From Sulfurimonas sp. (GTDB taxonomy: Bacteria; Campylobacterota; Campylobacteria; Campylobacterales; Sulfurimonadaceae), in assembly GCA_015487435.1 (NCBI GenBank), contig WFPU01000065.1, positions 1 through 29,398 of the forward strand: a stretch of 29,398 bases of DNA, written 5' to 3'. This document shows, one piece after another, positions 17,080 to 25,183 of the stretch; the stretch's first letter is position 1, and each line of letters opens with the position of its first letter. Position numbers and translations under genes: made by a program. The notes under the pieces are model-generated. The model had not been told where the DNA came from. It searched no databases and worked only from the letters and a program-made list of their open reading frames with translations.

Positions 17080-18741
17080 TTACTTAAATTTATCTTTTAT
17101 TAAATCACCTAAAGAGTGTGATTCGTTATCATTAATCTCTTCAAGCATAGCTTGATTTTTAATATAATCTAATTTTTTAACAGATAAACGGATACGATCA
17201 CGTCTTGTATCGATAACAGCAATAGCAGCTTCAATTTCTTGACCAGCTTCTAACTCTTCTTTAACTAATGGAGATAAATCTTCATCACGGATAAGTGCAT
17301 CAACACCATCCTCAAGAGAGATAAATACACCAAAATCTTTAATATCACGGATAGTTCCAGTGATAGCAGTATTTACTTTATGAGTTTTAGCAAAAGTATC
17401 AATTGGTGACTCTAAAAGAGTTTTTCTATTTAAAGAAATTTTTTGATCTTCAACATTGATTTTAGCAATTTTAACCTCAATCTCTTCACCAGATTTTAAG
17501 ACATCTTTACATTTTGTGTTTTTATCCCAAGAGATATCTTGATTATGTAAAAGACCCTCTACACCAGCGATACGCACAAATGCACCAAAGTCAGTTAATG
17601 ATGTAACAGTACCAGTTACTACATCACCCTCACGGTAATTTTTAATAAATTCATCAAATGGTTTTGCAAGAAGTTTTTTAAGTGATACACGAAGTTTATG
17701 AGTTTTTGAATTAATCTCAATAACTTCAACATCAATCTCTTGTCCAACTTCTAAATAATCATTTGGGTTTTTAACATTTTTATCCCAAGAAATTTCAGAA
17801 ATATGTAAGAAACCTTCAATATCATTTCCAAGATCAACAAATACACCATAAGCTTCAATATTTGAAACTGTAACAGTGATAGTATCACCCTCATCTAATT
17901 CTGATTCAACTTCTGCCCATGGGTCAGGTTGAACAGCTTTTATAGAAAGTGAAAGATGTCTTTTATCTTTATCATAAGAGATAGCCTTAACAGTTACGAT
18001 ATCCCCCTCTTTGTAAAGTTTTGATGGGTTAACTGGACCTTTGTAAGAGATTTCATTATAGTGAACAAGACCATCAGCTCCACCAACATCAACAAACATA
18101 CCATAAGAAGTGATTTTTTTGATTTCACCCTCTACAATAGTATCTTCTTCCATAAGTTTATCAATAATCTCTTTTTTACGCTTACGCTCTTCATTAAAAA
18201 GTTTACGACGAGAAACAACAATAGAGGTTTCATCTGGATCAATTTTGATAACTTGTGCTTTAATCTTACGACCAACTACATCATCGGTATCTTTAAATGC
18301 TGCTAATGAACGAGGCATAAAGAAAGAAACAGTATCAGCTTCTACTACATATCCACCACGATTTTTCTTAGTAATTACACCCTCTATGATTAAATCTTCA
18401 AAGTCATCTTTGTTAGCTTCAATAAATTTTAAAGTTTTTTCTTGCTCTAAAACTTTTTTATATGAAATTTTAGGACGCTCATTATAGTATCCTGTAATCA
18501 TTACTTTGATTTTATCGCCAAGACCAAAGATTAACTCACCAGCTTCATCTCTAATCTCATCAAGGTTTAAGATACCTTCTGATTTGTCACCAACACCGAC
18601 TAATGCTCTATTTTCATCAGCTTGTAGCTCAACTAATTCACCCTCAACTATACGGTTACTTGTGTTTTGTTTTTTCTCACTTGCAGCAAACATCTCTGCA
18701 AAATTTTCTTCTTCATCAAATGATTCGTTATCGAACGCCAT
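17080..18741 (-). CDS. rpsA: 30S ribosomal protein S1
   Basis: S1 binds mRNA on the 30S subunit and helps initiation on weak or structured leaders. The 553 aa protein is close to the 557 aa of E. coli and contains six S1/OB repeats beginning near residues 30, 115, 203, 288, 373 and 458. Repeats 3-6 are canonical (for example ITSYGMFVDVGGADGLVH and LTDFGAFVRIAGVEGLLH), while repeats 1 and 2 are divergent, as expected for the ribosome-docking end. The N-terminus is acidic. The ATG follows GAGGATAGG. Confidence 0.96.
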   Translation of the reverse strand: MAFDNESFDEEENFAEMFAASEKKQNTSNRIVEGELVELQADENRALVGVGDKSEGILNLDEIRDEAGELIFGLGDKIKVMITGYYNERPKISYKKVLEQEKTLKFIEANKDDFEDLIIEGVITKKNRGGYVVEADTVSFFMPRSLAAFKDTDDVVGRKIKAQVIKIDPDETSIVVSRRKLFNEERKRKKEIIDKLMEEDTIVEGEIKKITSYGMFVDVGGADGLVHYNEISYKGPVNPSKLYKEGDIVTVKAISYDKDKRHLSLSIKAVQPDPWAEVESELDEGDTITVTVSNIEAYGVFVDLGNDIEGFLHISEISWDKNVKNPNDYLEVGQEIDVEVIEINSKTHKLRVSLKKLLAKPFDEFIKNYREGDVVTGTVTSLTDFGAFVRIAGVEGLLHNQDISWDKNTKCKDVLKSGEEIEVKIAKINVEDQKISLNRKTLLESPIDTFAKTHKVNTAITGTIRDIKDFGVFISLEDGVDALIRDEDLSPLVKEELEAGQEIEAAIAVIDTRRDRIRLSVKKLDYIKNQAMLEEINDNESHSLGDLIKDKFK

Positions 18742-18772
18742 TACCTATCCTCTGTTACATAAAAATTGCGTG

Positions 18773-18778
18773 ATTATA
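18773..18778 (-). promoter_or_regulatory. putative rpsA -10 box
   Basis: A perfect TATAAT on the minus strand, preceded by GG and lying 31 bases before the rpsA ATG, in the 97-base gap after ispH. A weak AT-only hairpin (18802-18819) lies between it and the ispH stop. rpsA and the two genes after it may thus have their own promoter. Confidence 0.5.
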
Positions 18779-18838
18779 CCTAAATAAAGGTTGTTTTGCC
18801 ATAAAAATCGTAATTTTTAGTAAAAAGTGAGTAAATTG

Positions 18839-19669
18839 TTATTTTACATTCTTTTGCAGAGCATCGATAACATTTTGAATGATCCAGTCAGGTGTAGATG
18901 CACCAGCACTTATTCCACAAAAAGTTTTATTTTCAAACCAGCTGTAATCTAAATCGTTTTCATCCTCTATATGGTAACTATTTTGACAATTATCATTTGA
19001 GATACTAAATAATTGTTTAGTATTAGATGAGTTTTTACCGCCTATAACCAACATCACATCAGCTTTTTTTGATATTTTTAAAACTGCTTCTTGATTTTCA
19101 AACGTTGCATTACAGATTGTATTAAAAACTCTAACCTCTTTATGTCTAGGGATAAGATAGTTAGCAACTTCCATATAATCTTCAACTTTTCTCGTGGTCT
19201 GTGCTATTAGTGCAATTTTTTCTTTTAGCTTAATATCTTGGAGATCTTTTGGGCTAGTAACAACTTTAGCTCCATATGTAGCATATGACTTCACTCCCTT
19301 TATTTCGGGGTGAGCTTCATCACCAAATATAACCACACTATATCCAGCTTCGCTCATCTCTTGAGCAATCTCTTGTGGTTTGGTAACATAAGGACATGTT
19401 GCATCAACTACATCAACCCTATTTTCTTTTAGTTCTGCAAGTTCGTGCTTTTGTATCCCATGGGTACGAACTATTGCTTTTTCGCCATCTTTAAATACTT
19501 TATGATTATCTGTAAGACCTACTTGGAAATCTTGTTCAAGTCTAGCTATCTCTTTTGAATTATGTATAAGCGGTCCATATGTAGATGAGTTTTTATTATC
19601 TTCAGCTATTTTTATAGCACGCTTTACACCAAAACAAAAGCCGTAACTTTCAGCTAACTCTATATGCAT
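18839..19669 (-). CDS. ispH: 4-hydroxy-3-methylbut-2-enyl diphosphate reductase
   Basis: IspH (LytB) catalyses the last step of the MEP isoprenoid pathway, making IPP and DMAPP with a 4Fe-4S cluster. The 276 aa length is normal. The three cluster cysteines are C12 (SYGFCFGV), C92 (DATCPYV) and C186 (NTICNAT). Substrate-binding histidines occur in PLIHNSKE (H36) and DEAHPEIKG (H120, with E122). The ATG at 19669 has an AGGAG site at 19683-19679. It lies 113 bases from aroA, and that gap holds the structured element described at 19679-19779. Confidence 0.97.
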   Translation of the reverse strand: MHIELAESYGFCFGVKRAIKIAEDNKNSSTYGPLIHNSKEIARLEQDFQVGLTDNHKVFKDGEKAIVRTHGIQKHELAELKENRVDVVDATCPYVTKPQEIAQEMSEAGYSVVIFGDEAHPEIKGVKSYATYGAKVVTSPKDLQDIKLKEKIALIAQTTRKVEDYMEVANYLIPRHKEVRVFNTICNATFENQEAVLKISKKADVMLVIGGKNSSNTKQLFSISNDNCQNSYHIEDENDLDYSWFENKTFCGISAGASTPDWIIQNVIDALQKNVK

Positions 19670-19678
19670 TATACATGT

Positions 19679-19779
19679 CTCCTATTTTAAAGAAGTGAAT
19701 TCTTTAAAAAATTCCCCTCACTTGTATGTTCTGTGCCATTTCTAAGCACAGAATAAAAGCTACGCCTTTAGTCGAGAAT
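19679..19779 (-). promoter_or_regulatory. structured ispH leader sharing the murC leader motif
   Basis: Read on the minus strand: P1 is ATTCTC (19779-19774) with GGGAAT (19716-19711, one G-U pair). P2 is AAAG (19769-19766) with CTTT (19759-19756) around a GCGTAG loop. P3 is TTCTGTGC (19753-19746) with GCACAGAA (19736-19729), a perfect 8 bp stem. A further perfect 9 bp hairpin, TTTAAAGAA/TTCTTTAAA (19708-19686), ends beside the AGGAG ribosome binding site. The P1/P2 bases match the murC leader at 20 of 23 aligned positions. Confidence 0.5.
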
Positions 19780-19782
19780 AAT

Positions 19783-21063
19783 TTAAGAAATTTCTACTTT
19801 TGTAATTTTTTGAATTAATTCAAAAAAATTTGGAAAAGATGTATTTATACAATCCAAATCAGTAACTTCCATACCACATCTCAAACCCGCAATTATAAAG
19901 CTCATCGCTATTCTATGATCACCATCACTATCTATAGTTGCACTATTTAAAGTCCCACCTGTTAGAGTATATCCGTCATCATATTCAGTTGTTTTTATTC
20001 CACATGCATTAAGTCCATTAACAACAGTAGATATTCTATCACTCTCTTTTACACGAAGTTCTTGTGCATTTTTAACAATACTAGTACCATTGGCACAAGC
20101 CATAGCTATACTTAATGCTGGAAGTTCATCAATTAACCATGAGATATTGTCTTCAATTGTAATCGCATATAGTGGTGCTTGTTTTACTGTAATATTTCCT
20201 ATTGGCTCATACTTATTATCAGTTAAATCATAAGTTATATCTGCGCCCATACGCTCTAGTGCTTTAAAAGCTTCTATTCGAGTTGGATTAAGAGTTATTC
20301 CCTCTAGCACTATATTTGAATCAGGGGTAATTGCAGCAGCTACTGCAAAAAAGAATGCAGATGAAGGATCAGCAGGTACACGAATAACTAAAGGTTTAAG
20401 TAAATTTTTCATTGGCGTAATTGTAGTTTTAAGTCCATCAACAACTACATCAGCGCCCATACCTTTTAACATCCGCTCAGTATGGTCACGAGAGAGTTCT
20501 GGTTCAGTGTAAGAGCAAACTCCATCAGCTCTTAAAGCCGCTAAAATCATACAAGATTTAACTTGAGCAGATGCAATTTTAGATTTATAATTAAAAGCTT
20601 TTAGAGATGCCCCTCTTATACTTAGTGGAGCTAAATTTGAATCATCGCGACCATCAATTATTGCACCTATTTCACGAAGAGGCTTAGTTACTCTTTTCAT
20701 TGGTCTTTTTCTAAGGTATTTATCTCCAGTTAAAATAAAATGACCATTAGCAGAGCTTAAAAGTCCACAAAATAGTCTCATCCCAGTTCCAGAGTTACCA
20801 CAATCAAGGATTTCAAATGGCTCTATAATACCATCTGATGATATTTTAATAGTCCTACCATCATCAACAATTTTAGCACCTAAATTTTTAACAATTTCTA
20901 AAGAATTCAATGTATCTTCAGCACGCAAAAAGTTAGTGATTTCACTCTCACCATCTGCTAGCATACTAAACATAGCACTACGATGAGATATTGACTTATC
21001 AGGAGCGATATTTGATATATTTAGAGAAAAACTATTTGCTTTTTTAACTTTTACTTTATTCAT
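19783..21063 (-). CDS. aroA: 3-phosphoshikimate 1-carboxyvinyltransferase (EPSP synthase), class II-like motifs
   Basis: AroA transfers enolpyruvate from PEP to shikimate 3-phosphate in the chorismate pathway. At 426 aa it has normal length. The shikimate-phosphate site DKSISHRS (K23, S24, R28) and the PEP loop CGNSGTGMR (88-96) are present. The motifs GDKY (113-116), SAQVK (165-169), RDHTE (192-196) and NPTR (259-262) resemble the class II EPSP synthase motif set, except that GDK is followed by Y rather than S/T. The ATG shares its A with the TAA of pheT, so it is translationally coupled. Confidence 0.96.
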   Translation of the reverse strand: MNKVKVKKANSFSLNISNIAPDKSISHRSAMFSMLADGESEITNFLRAEDTLNSLEIVKNLGAKIVDDGRTIKISSDGIIEPFEILDCGNSGTGMRLFCGLLSSANGHFILTGDKYLRKRPMKRVTKPLREIGAIIDGRDDSNLAPLSIRGASLKAFNYKSKIASAQVKSCMILAALRADGVCSYTEPELSRDHTERMLKGMGADVVVDGLKTTITPMKNLLKPLVIRVPADPSSAFFFAVAAAITPDSNIVLEGITLNPTRIEAFKALERMGADITYDLTDNKYEPIGNITVKQAPLYAITIEDNISWLIDELPALSIAMACANGTSIVKNAQELRVKESDRISTVVNGLNACGIKTTEYDDGYTLTGGTLNSATIDSDGDHRIAMSFIIAGLRCGMEVTDLDCINTSFPNFFELIQKITKVEIS

Positions 21064-23405
21064 TATTCTCTAAGACCAATTCCTAATTTAGAACCAACAG
21101 CACTTAATATAGTATCCATCGCTATATTTATATCATCTTCTTCTAATGTTTTACTCTCCGATTGAAGCACAAAACGGATAGAAAGACTCATTTTATTACC
21201 AAGAGATTCATCACTATATTTATCAACTGGGTAGAAGCGAACTAAATTATCTATATCACAAGAATCAATTACAGCTTTTACCTCTTCATAACGCATCGAA
21301 ATTGGCATAATTAGACTTAGGTCTTTATAAGATGCTTGATATTTAGAAGTTTTTTGTGCCACAGTTATACCAAATGGCAATTTATCAAAATCTAGTTCAC
21401 ACAAGTATGTAACATCTAAATCATAAGCATCTTCAACACTTGGATGTACACGAAATAACTCCCCAATTTTTTCTCCACCAACTACAACCTTTGCAGATTG
21501 ATATTTGTTAGATAGAGAGTGTATAGTTTCATTTTTTACAAGTTCAAACTCACCAATAATATCTGATATTTTTTGTACAAAAAAAGCAAAATCTATTTTA
21601 GATGGTTTTCCAGAATTACGAATAGAATCTTTCTCTATTGCTCCACTAAAGAGCATACTCACCTTAACACTCTCTGTACGCTCTTTATCAAAAACTGAAC
21701 CAATTTCAAATAGCCTTATAGATGAATATCCATTTTTAGCATTAGATGAAGCTGCTTTTAAAAGTCCAGTTAAAATAGTAGGTCTCAAAGTATCTAAAGT
21801 ATTTACAATAGGATTTAAAAGTGCTTTTTGCTCAACTACACAATCAAATCCAAAAGAATCTAAAACTTTTTTCTCATCAAATACAAAATGGATAGATTCA
21901 AAAAATCCACTTTGAGCAGCTTTATGTCTATAAATTAGTCGTTTTTTATACCAAAAATAATCATCTTCTAATCGATTATCTTCAGTAAGCTTAAATGGTT
22001 TTGATGGGATATTATCTATCCCAACTAAACGTACAATCTCTTCAACAATATCTTGCTTATGTTTGATATCATGGCGATATCTTGGAACAGATATACCATA
22101 AGTATCACCTTGTGATTTTGATGTATTGAACCCAAGATTTTGGAGAAGCTTAGTAATTACTGTTTTGTCAATCTCTGCACCGATAATGTTATCAATCTCA
22201 TCTTTTGTAATACTTACAATTACCTCCTCATAAGTATCACAAAGTTCAATAACCCCACCATATATAGATGATTCAGAATTTGCCTCAATAAGTTTCATAC
22301 AATAATCTAAACCTTGATTTAATTCAGGTTCACTTCCACGAGATGTCTTATAATAAAGTGGTCCCGCTTTTACTTTTGATTTTTGCATCTGCTTTGAGAT
22401 AATATCTGGTGGAATATAACTAGCTTCTACTAAAACTATACCCTCTTCAATATCTACAAGAGATTCATCTTCTTGAATAATACCTACAGTTGAAGCTTTT
22501 TTATTATCAGCAGACATAATAGATGCAAAACCGTGTTCATCTTCTCTTAATTCTATTTTAGCAATTTTGTCATTTTCATTTTTGAAAAATTTATGCTCAT
22601 ATGCTCTTAGTATTACACCACTACTATGGGTAACATATAACATCAATGAAAGTATTGCTGATGCCCTCGATTCTTCTATTTGAGCTAGCCTTAGCTTAAT
22701 AACAAAAGGAAGAACTAATTTATCAATATCTACAGCTTTATATCTAAGATTTGCACTATAATCTTTATCATGAGATAGATTTAAGATTCTTCCTATCCCA
22801 ATTCTTTTGTCTTCATTAGCATTAGTTATTGCATTTTTAAGAGGTCGATTATATGCAGCACTTAAATCACGTGCAACACCACGAATACTTAAACAATCTC
22901 CACGATTCGCTGTTAATTCTATCTCTATTAAGTCATCATTGAAAAAAGTATGTTCATTTACTTCAGCGCCAAGTTTAATACCTTGTACACTCTCATCAAT
23001 CTCAATAATTCCATCCATAAAATCAGGAAGTCCAATTTCTGTTGCTGAACAGATCATACCCTCTGATTCAATACCACGAAGTTTTACTGGTTTTATTACT
23101 AATCCGCTAGGCATATTTGCACCAATTGTTGCAACAACTACAGTTAATCCCTCTCGTATATTTGAAGCACCACATACAATTTGACGAATACTTGTTCCAA
23201 TATCTACTTTACATACATTAAGTTTATCTGCATCTGGATGTTTTTCACACTCAATAACTTTTCCAAAAATTATTTTTTTGGGAATATTATATGATTCAAG
23301 TCTATCAACTTCTAAACCAATAGAGTTAAAAGTTTTACATAAATCTTGTGTTGTAATTCCTTCTAAATCTATCCACTCATCTAACCAACTTCTAGTAACT
23401 ATCAT
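21063..23405 (-). CDS. pheT: phenylalanine--tRNA ligase beta subunit
   Basis: PheT pairs with PheS as an alpha2-beta2 enzyme that charges tRNA-Phe. The 780 aa protein has an N-terminal OB-fold tRNA-binding domain (about 39-150, KHPDADKLNVC and RGIESEGMICSATEIGL), a B3/B4 editing region (about 210-375) that looks degenerate compared with the E. coli pattern, a B5 domain (about 395-470), a catalytic-like core and a C-terminal FDX-ACB anticodon-binding domain (from about 690). It overlaps pheS by the 4 bases ATGA and aroA by 1 base. Loss of editing residues cannot be proved without alignment. Confidence 0.96.
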   Translation of the reverse strand: MIVTRSWLDEWIDLEGITTQDLCKTFNSIGLEVDRLESYNIPKKIIFGKVIECEKHPDADKLNVCKVDIGTSIRQIVCGASNIREGLTVVVATIGANMPSGLVIKPVKLRGIESEGMICSATEIGLPDFMDGIIEIDESVQGIKLGAEVNEHTFFNDDLIEIELTANRGDCLSIRGVARDLSAAYNRPLKNAITNANEDKRIGIGRILNLSHDKDYSANLRYKAVDIDKLVLPFVIKLRLAQIEESRASAILSLMLYVTHSSGVILRAYEHKFFKNENDKIAKIELREDEHGFASIMSADNKKASTVGIIQEDESLVDIEEGIVLVEASYIPPDIISKQMQKSKVKAGPLYYKTSRGSEPELNQGLDYCMKLIEANSESSIYGGVIELCDTYEEVIVSITKDEIDNIIGAEIDKTVITKLLQNLGFNTSKSQGDTYGISVPRYRHDIKHKQDIVEEIVRLVGIDNIPSKPFKLTEDNRLEDDYFWYKKRLIYRHKAAQSGFFESIHFVFDEKKVLDSFGFDCVVEQKALLNPIVNTLDTLRPTILTGLLKAASSNAKNGYSSIRLFEIGSVFDKERTESVKVSMLFSGAIEKDSIRNSGKPSKIDFAFFVQKISDIIGEFELVKNETIHSLSNKYQSAKVVVGGEKIGELFRVHPSVEDAYDLDVTYLCELDFDKLPFGITVAQKTSKYQASYKDLSLIMPISMRYEEVKAVIDSCDIDNLVRFYPVDKYSDESLGNKMSLSIRFVLQSESKTLEEDDINIAMDTILSAVGSKLGIGLRE

Positions 23406-24403
23406 CTAAATTGCTCCAACAGCTTAATATCACCCTCAAATAATGAACGTAAGTCACCTATTTGATGTATAAGCATTGTAAAACGCTCAACTCCTAAGCC
23501 AAAAGCATAACCACTTACGTTTTTATAATTAACTGCTTTAAAAACGTTTGGATCAACTATTCCACATCCAAGAACTTCAAGCCAACCAGTATGTGAACAT
23601 ACACGACAACCATTACCCTTACAAAACACACATGAGATATCTACTTCTGCTGATGGTTCTGTAAAAGGGAAAAAAGATGGACGAAATCTAACTTCAACCT
23701 CTCCAAACATATATTTTAAAAAGTCTTCTAAAATAAATTTTAAATTTGCAAATGAAACTTTACCCTCTTCATCAACTAAAAGACCCTCTATTTGGTGAAA
23801 CATAGGTGTATGCGTCAAGTCATAATCACGACGAAATACAGCACCAGGAGCAATCATACGGATTGGAGGCTTTGTTGCCATCATAGTACGAATTTGAACT
23901 GGAGAAGTATGTGTACGAAGTAACATCTCATCTTTAAAATAAAATGTATCTTGCATATCTCTAGCTGGATGATATTTAGGAAGATTTAGAGCTTCAAAAT
24001 TATTAAAATCATCCTCTACCATCCCTCCAGTTTTTACAGCAAAATTTAAAGATGCAAAATATTCAACAATCCTATCCATTGTCTCCATTACTGGATGCAA
24101 TGCACCAGCTTGACTTGTTGTATTATAAAGTGAAACATCAAGTCCTTCAGCTTTCATAGCCAGTTCTAATTCTTCAGTTTGTAATGCTGCTTTTTTAGAT
24201 GTAAGTTCATTCATTAACGAACTTTTATGTCTATTTAATTCTTTAGCTATTTGTGATTTTTCTTCATTTGATGCAGTTTTCATTTTAGCAAACTCTGCTG
24301 CTAAAATACCCTTTTTACCAAATATAGAGATTCTTATCTCTTCAATGCGCTCAACAGTTGTAGCGTCATCTATCGCGTCATACCATTCTTTCAATAGTCT
24401 CAT
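23402..24403 (-). CDS. pheS: phenylalanine--tRNA ligase alpha subunit
   Basis: PheS is the catalytic subunit, forming Phe-AMP and aminoacyl-tRNA. The 333 aa protein starts with a coiled coil (about 1-85). Class II motifs follow: THTSPVQIR (165-172), the RRDYDLTHTPMFHQIEG segment (191-207) and GLGVERFTM (302-310). A Cys4 pattern, CVFC...CRVC (258-269), sits just before GWLEVLGCG; this occurs in a subset of bacterial PheS and could bind zinc. The ATG lacks a strong ribosome binding site, but family alignment of the first helix supports it. It is the first gene of the pheST-aroA run. Confidence 0.96.
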   Translation of the reverse strand: MRLLKEWYDAIDDATTVERIEEIRISIFGKKGILAAEFAKMKTASNEEKSQIAKELNRHKSSLMNELTSKKAALQTEELELAMKAEGLDVSLYNTTSQAGALHPVMETMDRIVEYFASLNFAVKTGGMVEDDFNNFEALNLPKYHPARDMQDTFYFKDEMLLRTHTSPVQIRTMMATKPPIRMIAPGAVFRRDYDLTHTPMFHQIEGLLVDEEGKVSFANLKFILEDFLKYMFGEVEVRFRPSFFPFTEPSAEVDISCVFCKGNGCRVCSHTGWLEVLGCGIVDPNVFKAVNYKNVSGYAFGLGVERFTMLIHQIGDLRSLFEGDIKLLEQFR

Positions 24404-24426
24404 CCGTATATTAAATTTTAAAAATT

Positions 24427-24432
24427 ATTATA
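24427..24432 (-). promoter_or_regulatory. putative pheS -10 box
   Basis: TATAAT on the minus strand lies 23 bases before the pheS ATG. A second perfect TATAAT lies further up at 24473-24468. Either is plausible in this AT-rich leader. Confidence 0.4.
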
Positions 24433-24490
24433 CTTAAAAATAAGTTATAAATAGCTTTGTTTGTAATATTATATGTTACAATTGAGACAT

Positions 24491-24585
24491 CTGATTAATT
24501 AGAAACTAGACCCTAAATCAAGTTTAGGGTGACGATAGTTCCGTCATTCTGGACTTAATCCATAATCTAATAGCTAATTAATCAG
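24491..24585. repeat. REPIN-like head-to-head palindrome pair, copy 2, with outer inverted repeat
   Basis: Left unit (inverted): CTAG, ACCCTAAA (24510-24517), loop TCAAG (24518-24522), TTTAGGGT (24523-24530), GACG, giving a perfect 8 bp stem. Right unit: CGTCA (24542-24546), TTCTGGA (24547-24553), loop CTTAA (24554-24558), TCCATAA (24559-24565), TCTAA, with one stem mismatch. The pair is enclosed by a perfect 12-base inverted repeat, CTGATTAATTAG (24491-24502) and CTAATTAATCAG (24574-24585). Confidence 0.75.
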
Positions 24586-24620
24586 AGAGTTCAATTATGA
24601 TAATCTATAAAAGACTTCTT

Positions 24621-24693
24621 GGATTCTGATATCAAGTTCAAAATAACGAAAATTTGAGTATATAGTTATTTCATGCTTGACATGAAAATCTAG
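24621..24693. repeat. REPIN-like head-to-head palindrome pair, copy 3
   Basis: The left unit (inverted, decayed) has TCAAG (24632-24636) and a TAACG box (24644-24648). The right unit has a GTTA box, TTTCATG (24669-24675), loop CTTGA (24676-24680), CATGAAA (24681-24687) and TCTAG (24689-24693): a perfect 7 bp stem with a sequence different from copies 1 and 2 but the same loop and tail. With copy 2 it fills most of the 343-base pheS/HIT gap. Confidence 0.65.
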
Positions 24694-24746
24694 TTTTTTG
24701 GTTATGCAAGAGGTCTAAATGATTTTCAGATATAAAAAGGAAATAT

Positions 24747-25103
24747 ATGTGTTTATTTTGTAAAATAATTAATAAAGAGATTCCATCAGAAGTGGTCCTA
24801 GAAAATGAGAATTTTTTAGCTTTCCATGATATCAACCCAAAAGCACCTGTACACGTTTTAGCAATACCAAAAAAACATGTAGATAGTTTTAATGAGGTTG
24901 AGCCAGAGTTGATGTCAGCTATGACTAAATTCATACAAGAGCTCGCAAAGGAGATGAATATTAACAAAGATGGATATAGAGTTATTACCAATGTAGGAAA
25001 TAATGGTGCTCAAGAGATAAAACATCTACACTTTCATGTAGTTGGTGGAGCTAAACTTAAATGGGACCATTTCAGTGATTCTAATCCAAAAGCTAATCTT
25101 TAA
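24747..25103 (+). CDS. HIT (histidine triad) family nucleotide hydrolase, HINT-like
   Basis: HINT-type proteins hydrolyse nucleoside phosphoramidates and AMP-lysine type substrates. The 118 aa protein has the active-site triad H93-x-H95-x-H97 (KHLHFHVVGG), the N-terminal FCKI segment with C2 and C5, and H36 in the PVHVLAIPKKH strand. An AAAAAGGA site precedes the ATG. It is divergent from pheS, as I recall for Helicobacter and Campylobacter. The ancient HIT/HINT fold makes the call secure, but the physiological substrate is not known. Confidence 0.93.
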   Translation: MCLFCKIINKEIPSEVVLENENFLAFHDINPKAPVHVLAIPKKHVDSFNEVEPELMSAMTKFIQELAKEMNINKDGYRVITNVGNNGAQEIKHLHFHVVGGAKLKWDHFSDSNPKANL

Positions 25104-25152
25104 AGACTAAATAAACTATTCAAAGATTTAAGATTTGATGAGTCTAAAGATT
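25095..25152. terminator. nested inverted repeat in the HIT/osmC convergent gap
   Basis: AATCTTTA (25095-25102) and GACT (25105-25108) pair with AGTC (25141-25144) and TAAAGATT (25145-25152), a 12 bp stem with a 2-base bulge. Inside it TCAAA (25120-25124) pairs with TTTGA (25134-25138). The left arm includes the last HIT codons and the stop. It is a plausible terminator for one or both convergent genes but has low GC. Confidence 0.3.
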
Positions 25153-25183
25153 ATATTAAAAAAGTAACTTCAAGAATGACTGG

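Noticed and set aside
18802..18819. Rho-independent terminator between ispH and rpsA
   Set aside because: The 7 bp stem is made only of A-T pairs around CGTA and has no separate U run; too weak to call.
24404..24746. tRNA or small protein gene in the 343-base pheS/HIT gap
   Set aside because: No cloverleaf and no open frame of use; the palindrome pairs and promoter-like AT-rich DNA account for it.
25107..25176. Open stretch after the HIT stop reading KLFKDLRFDESKDYIKKV, possible gene remnant
   Set aside because: Only about 25 codons, no start, overlaps the inverted repeat; no family could be supported. Probably chance in AT-rich DNA.
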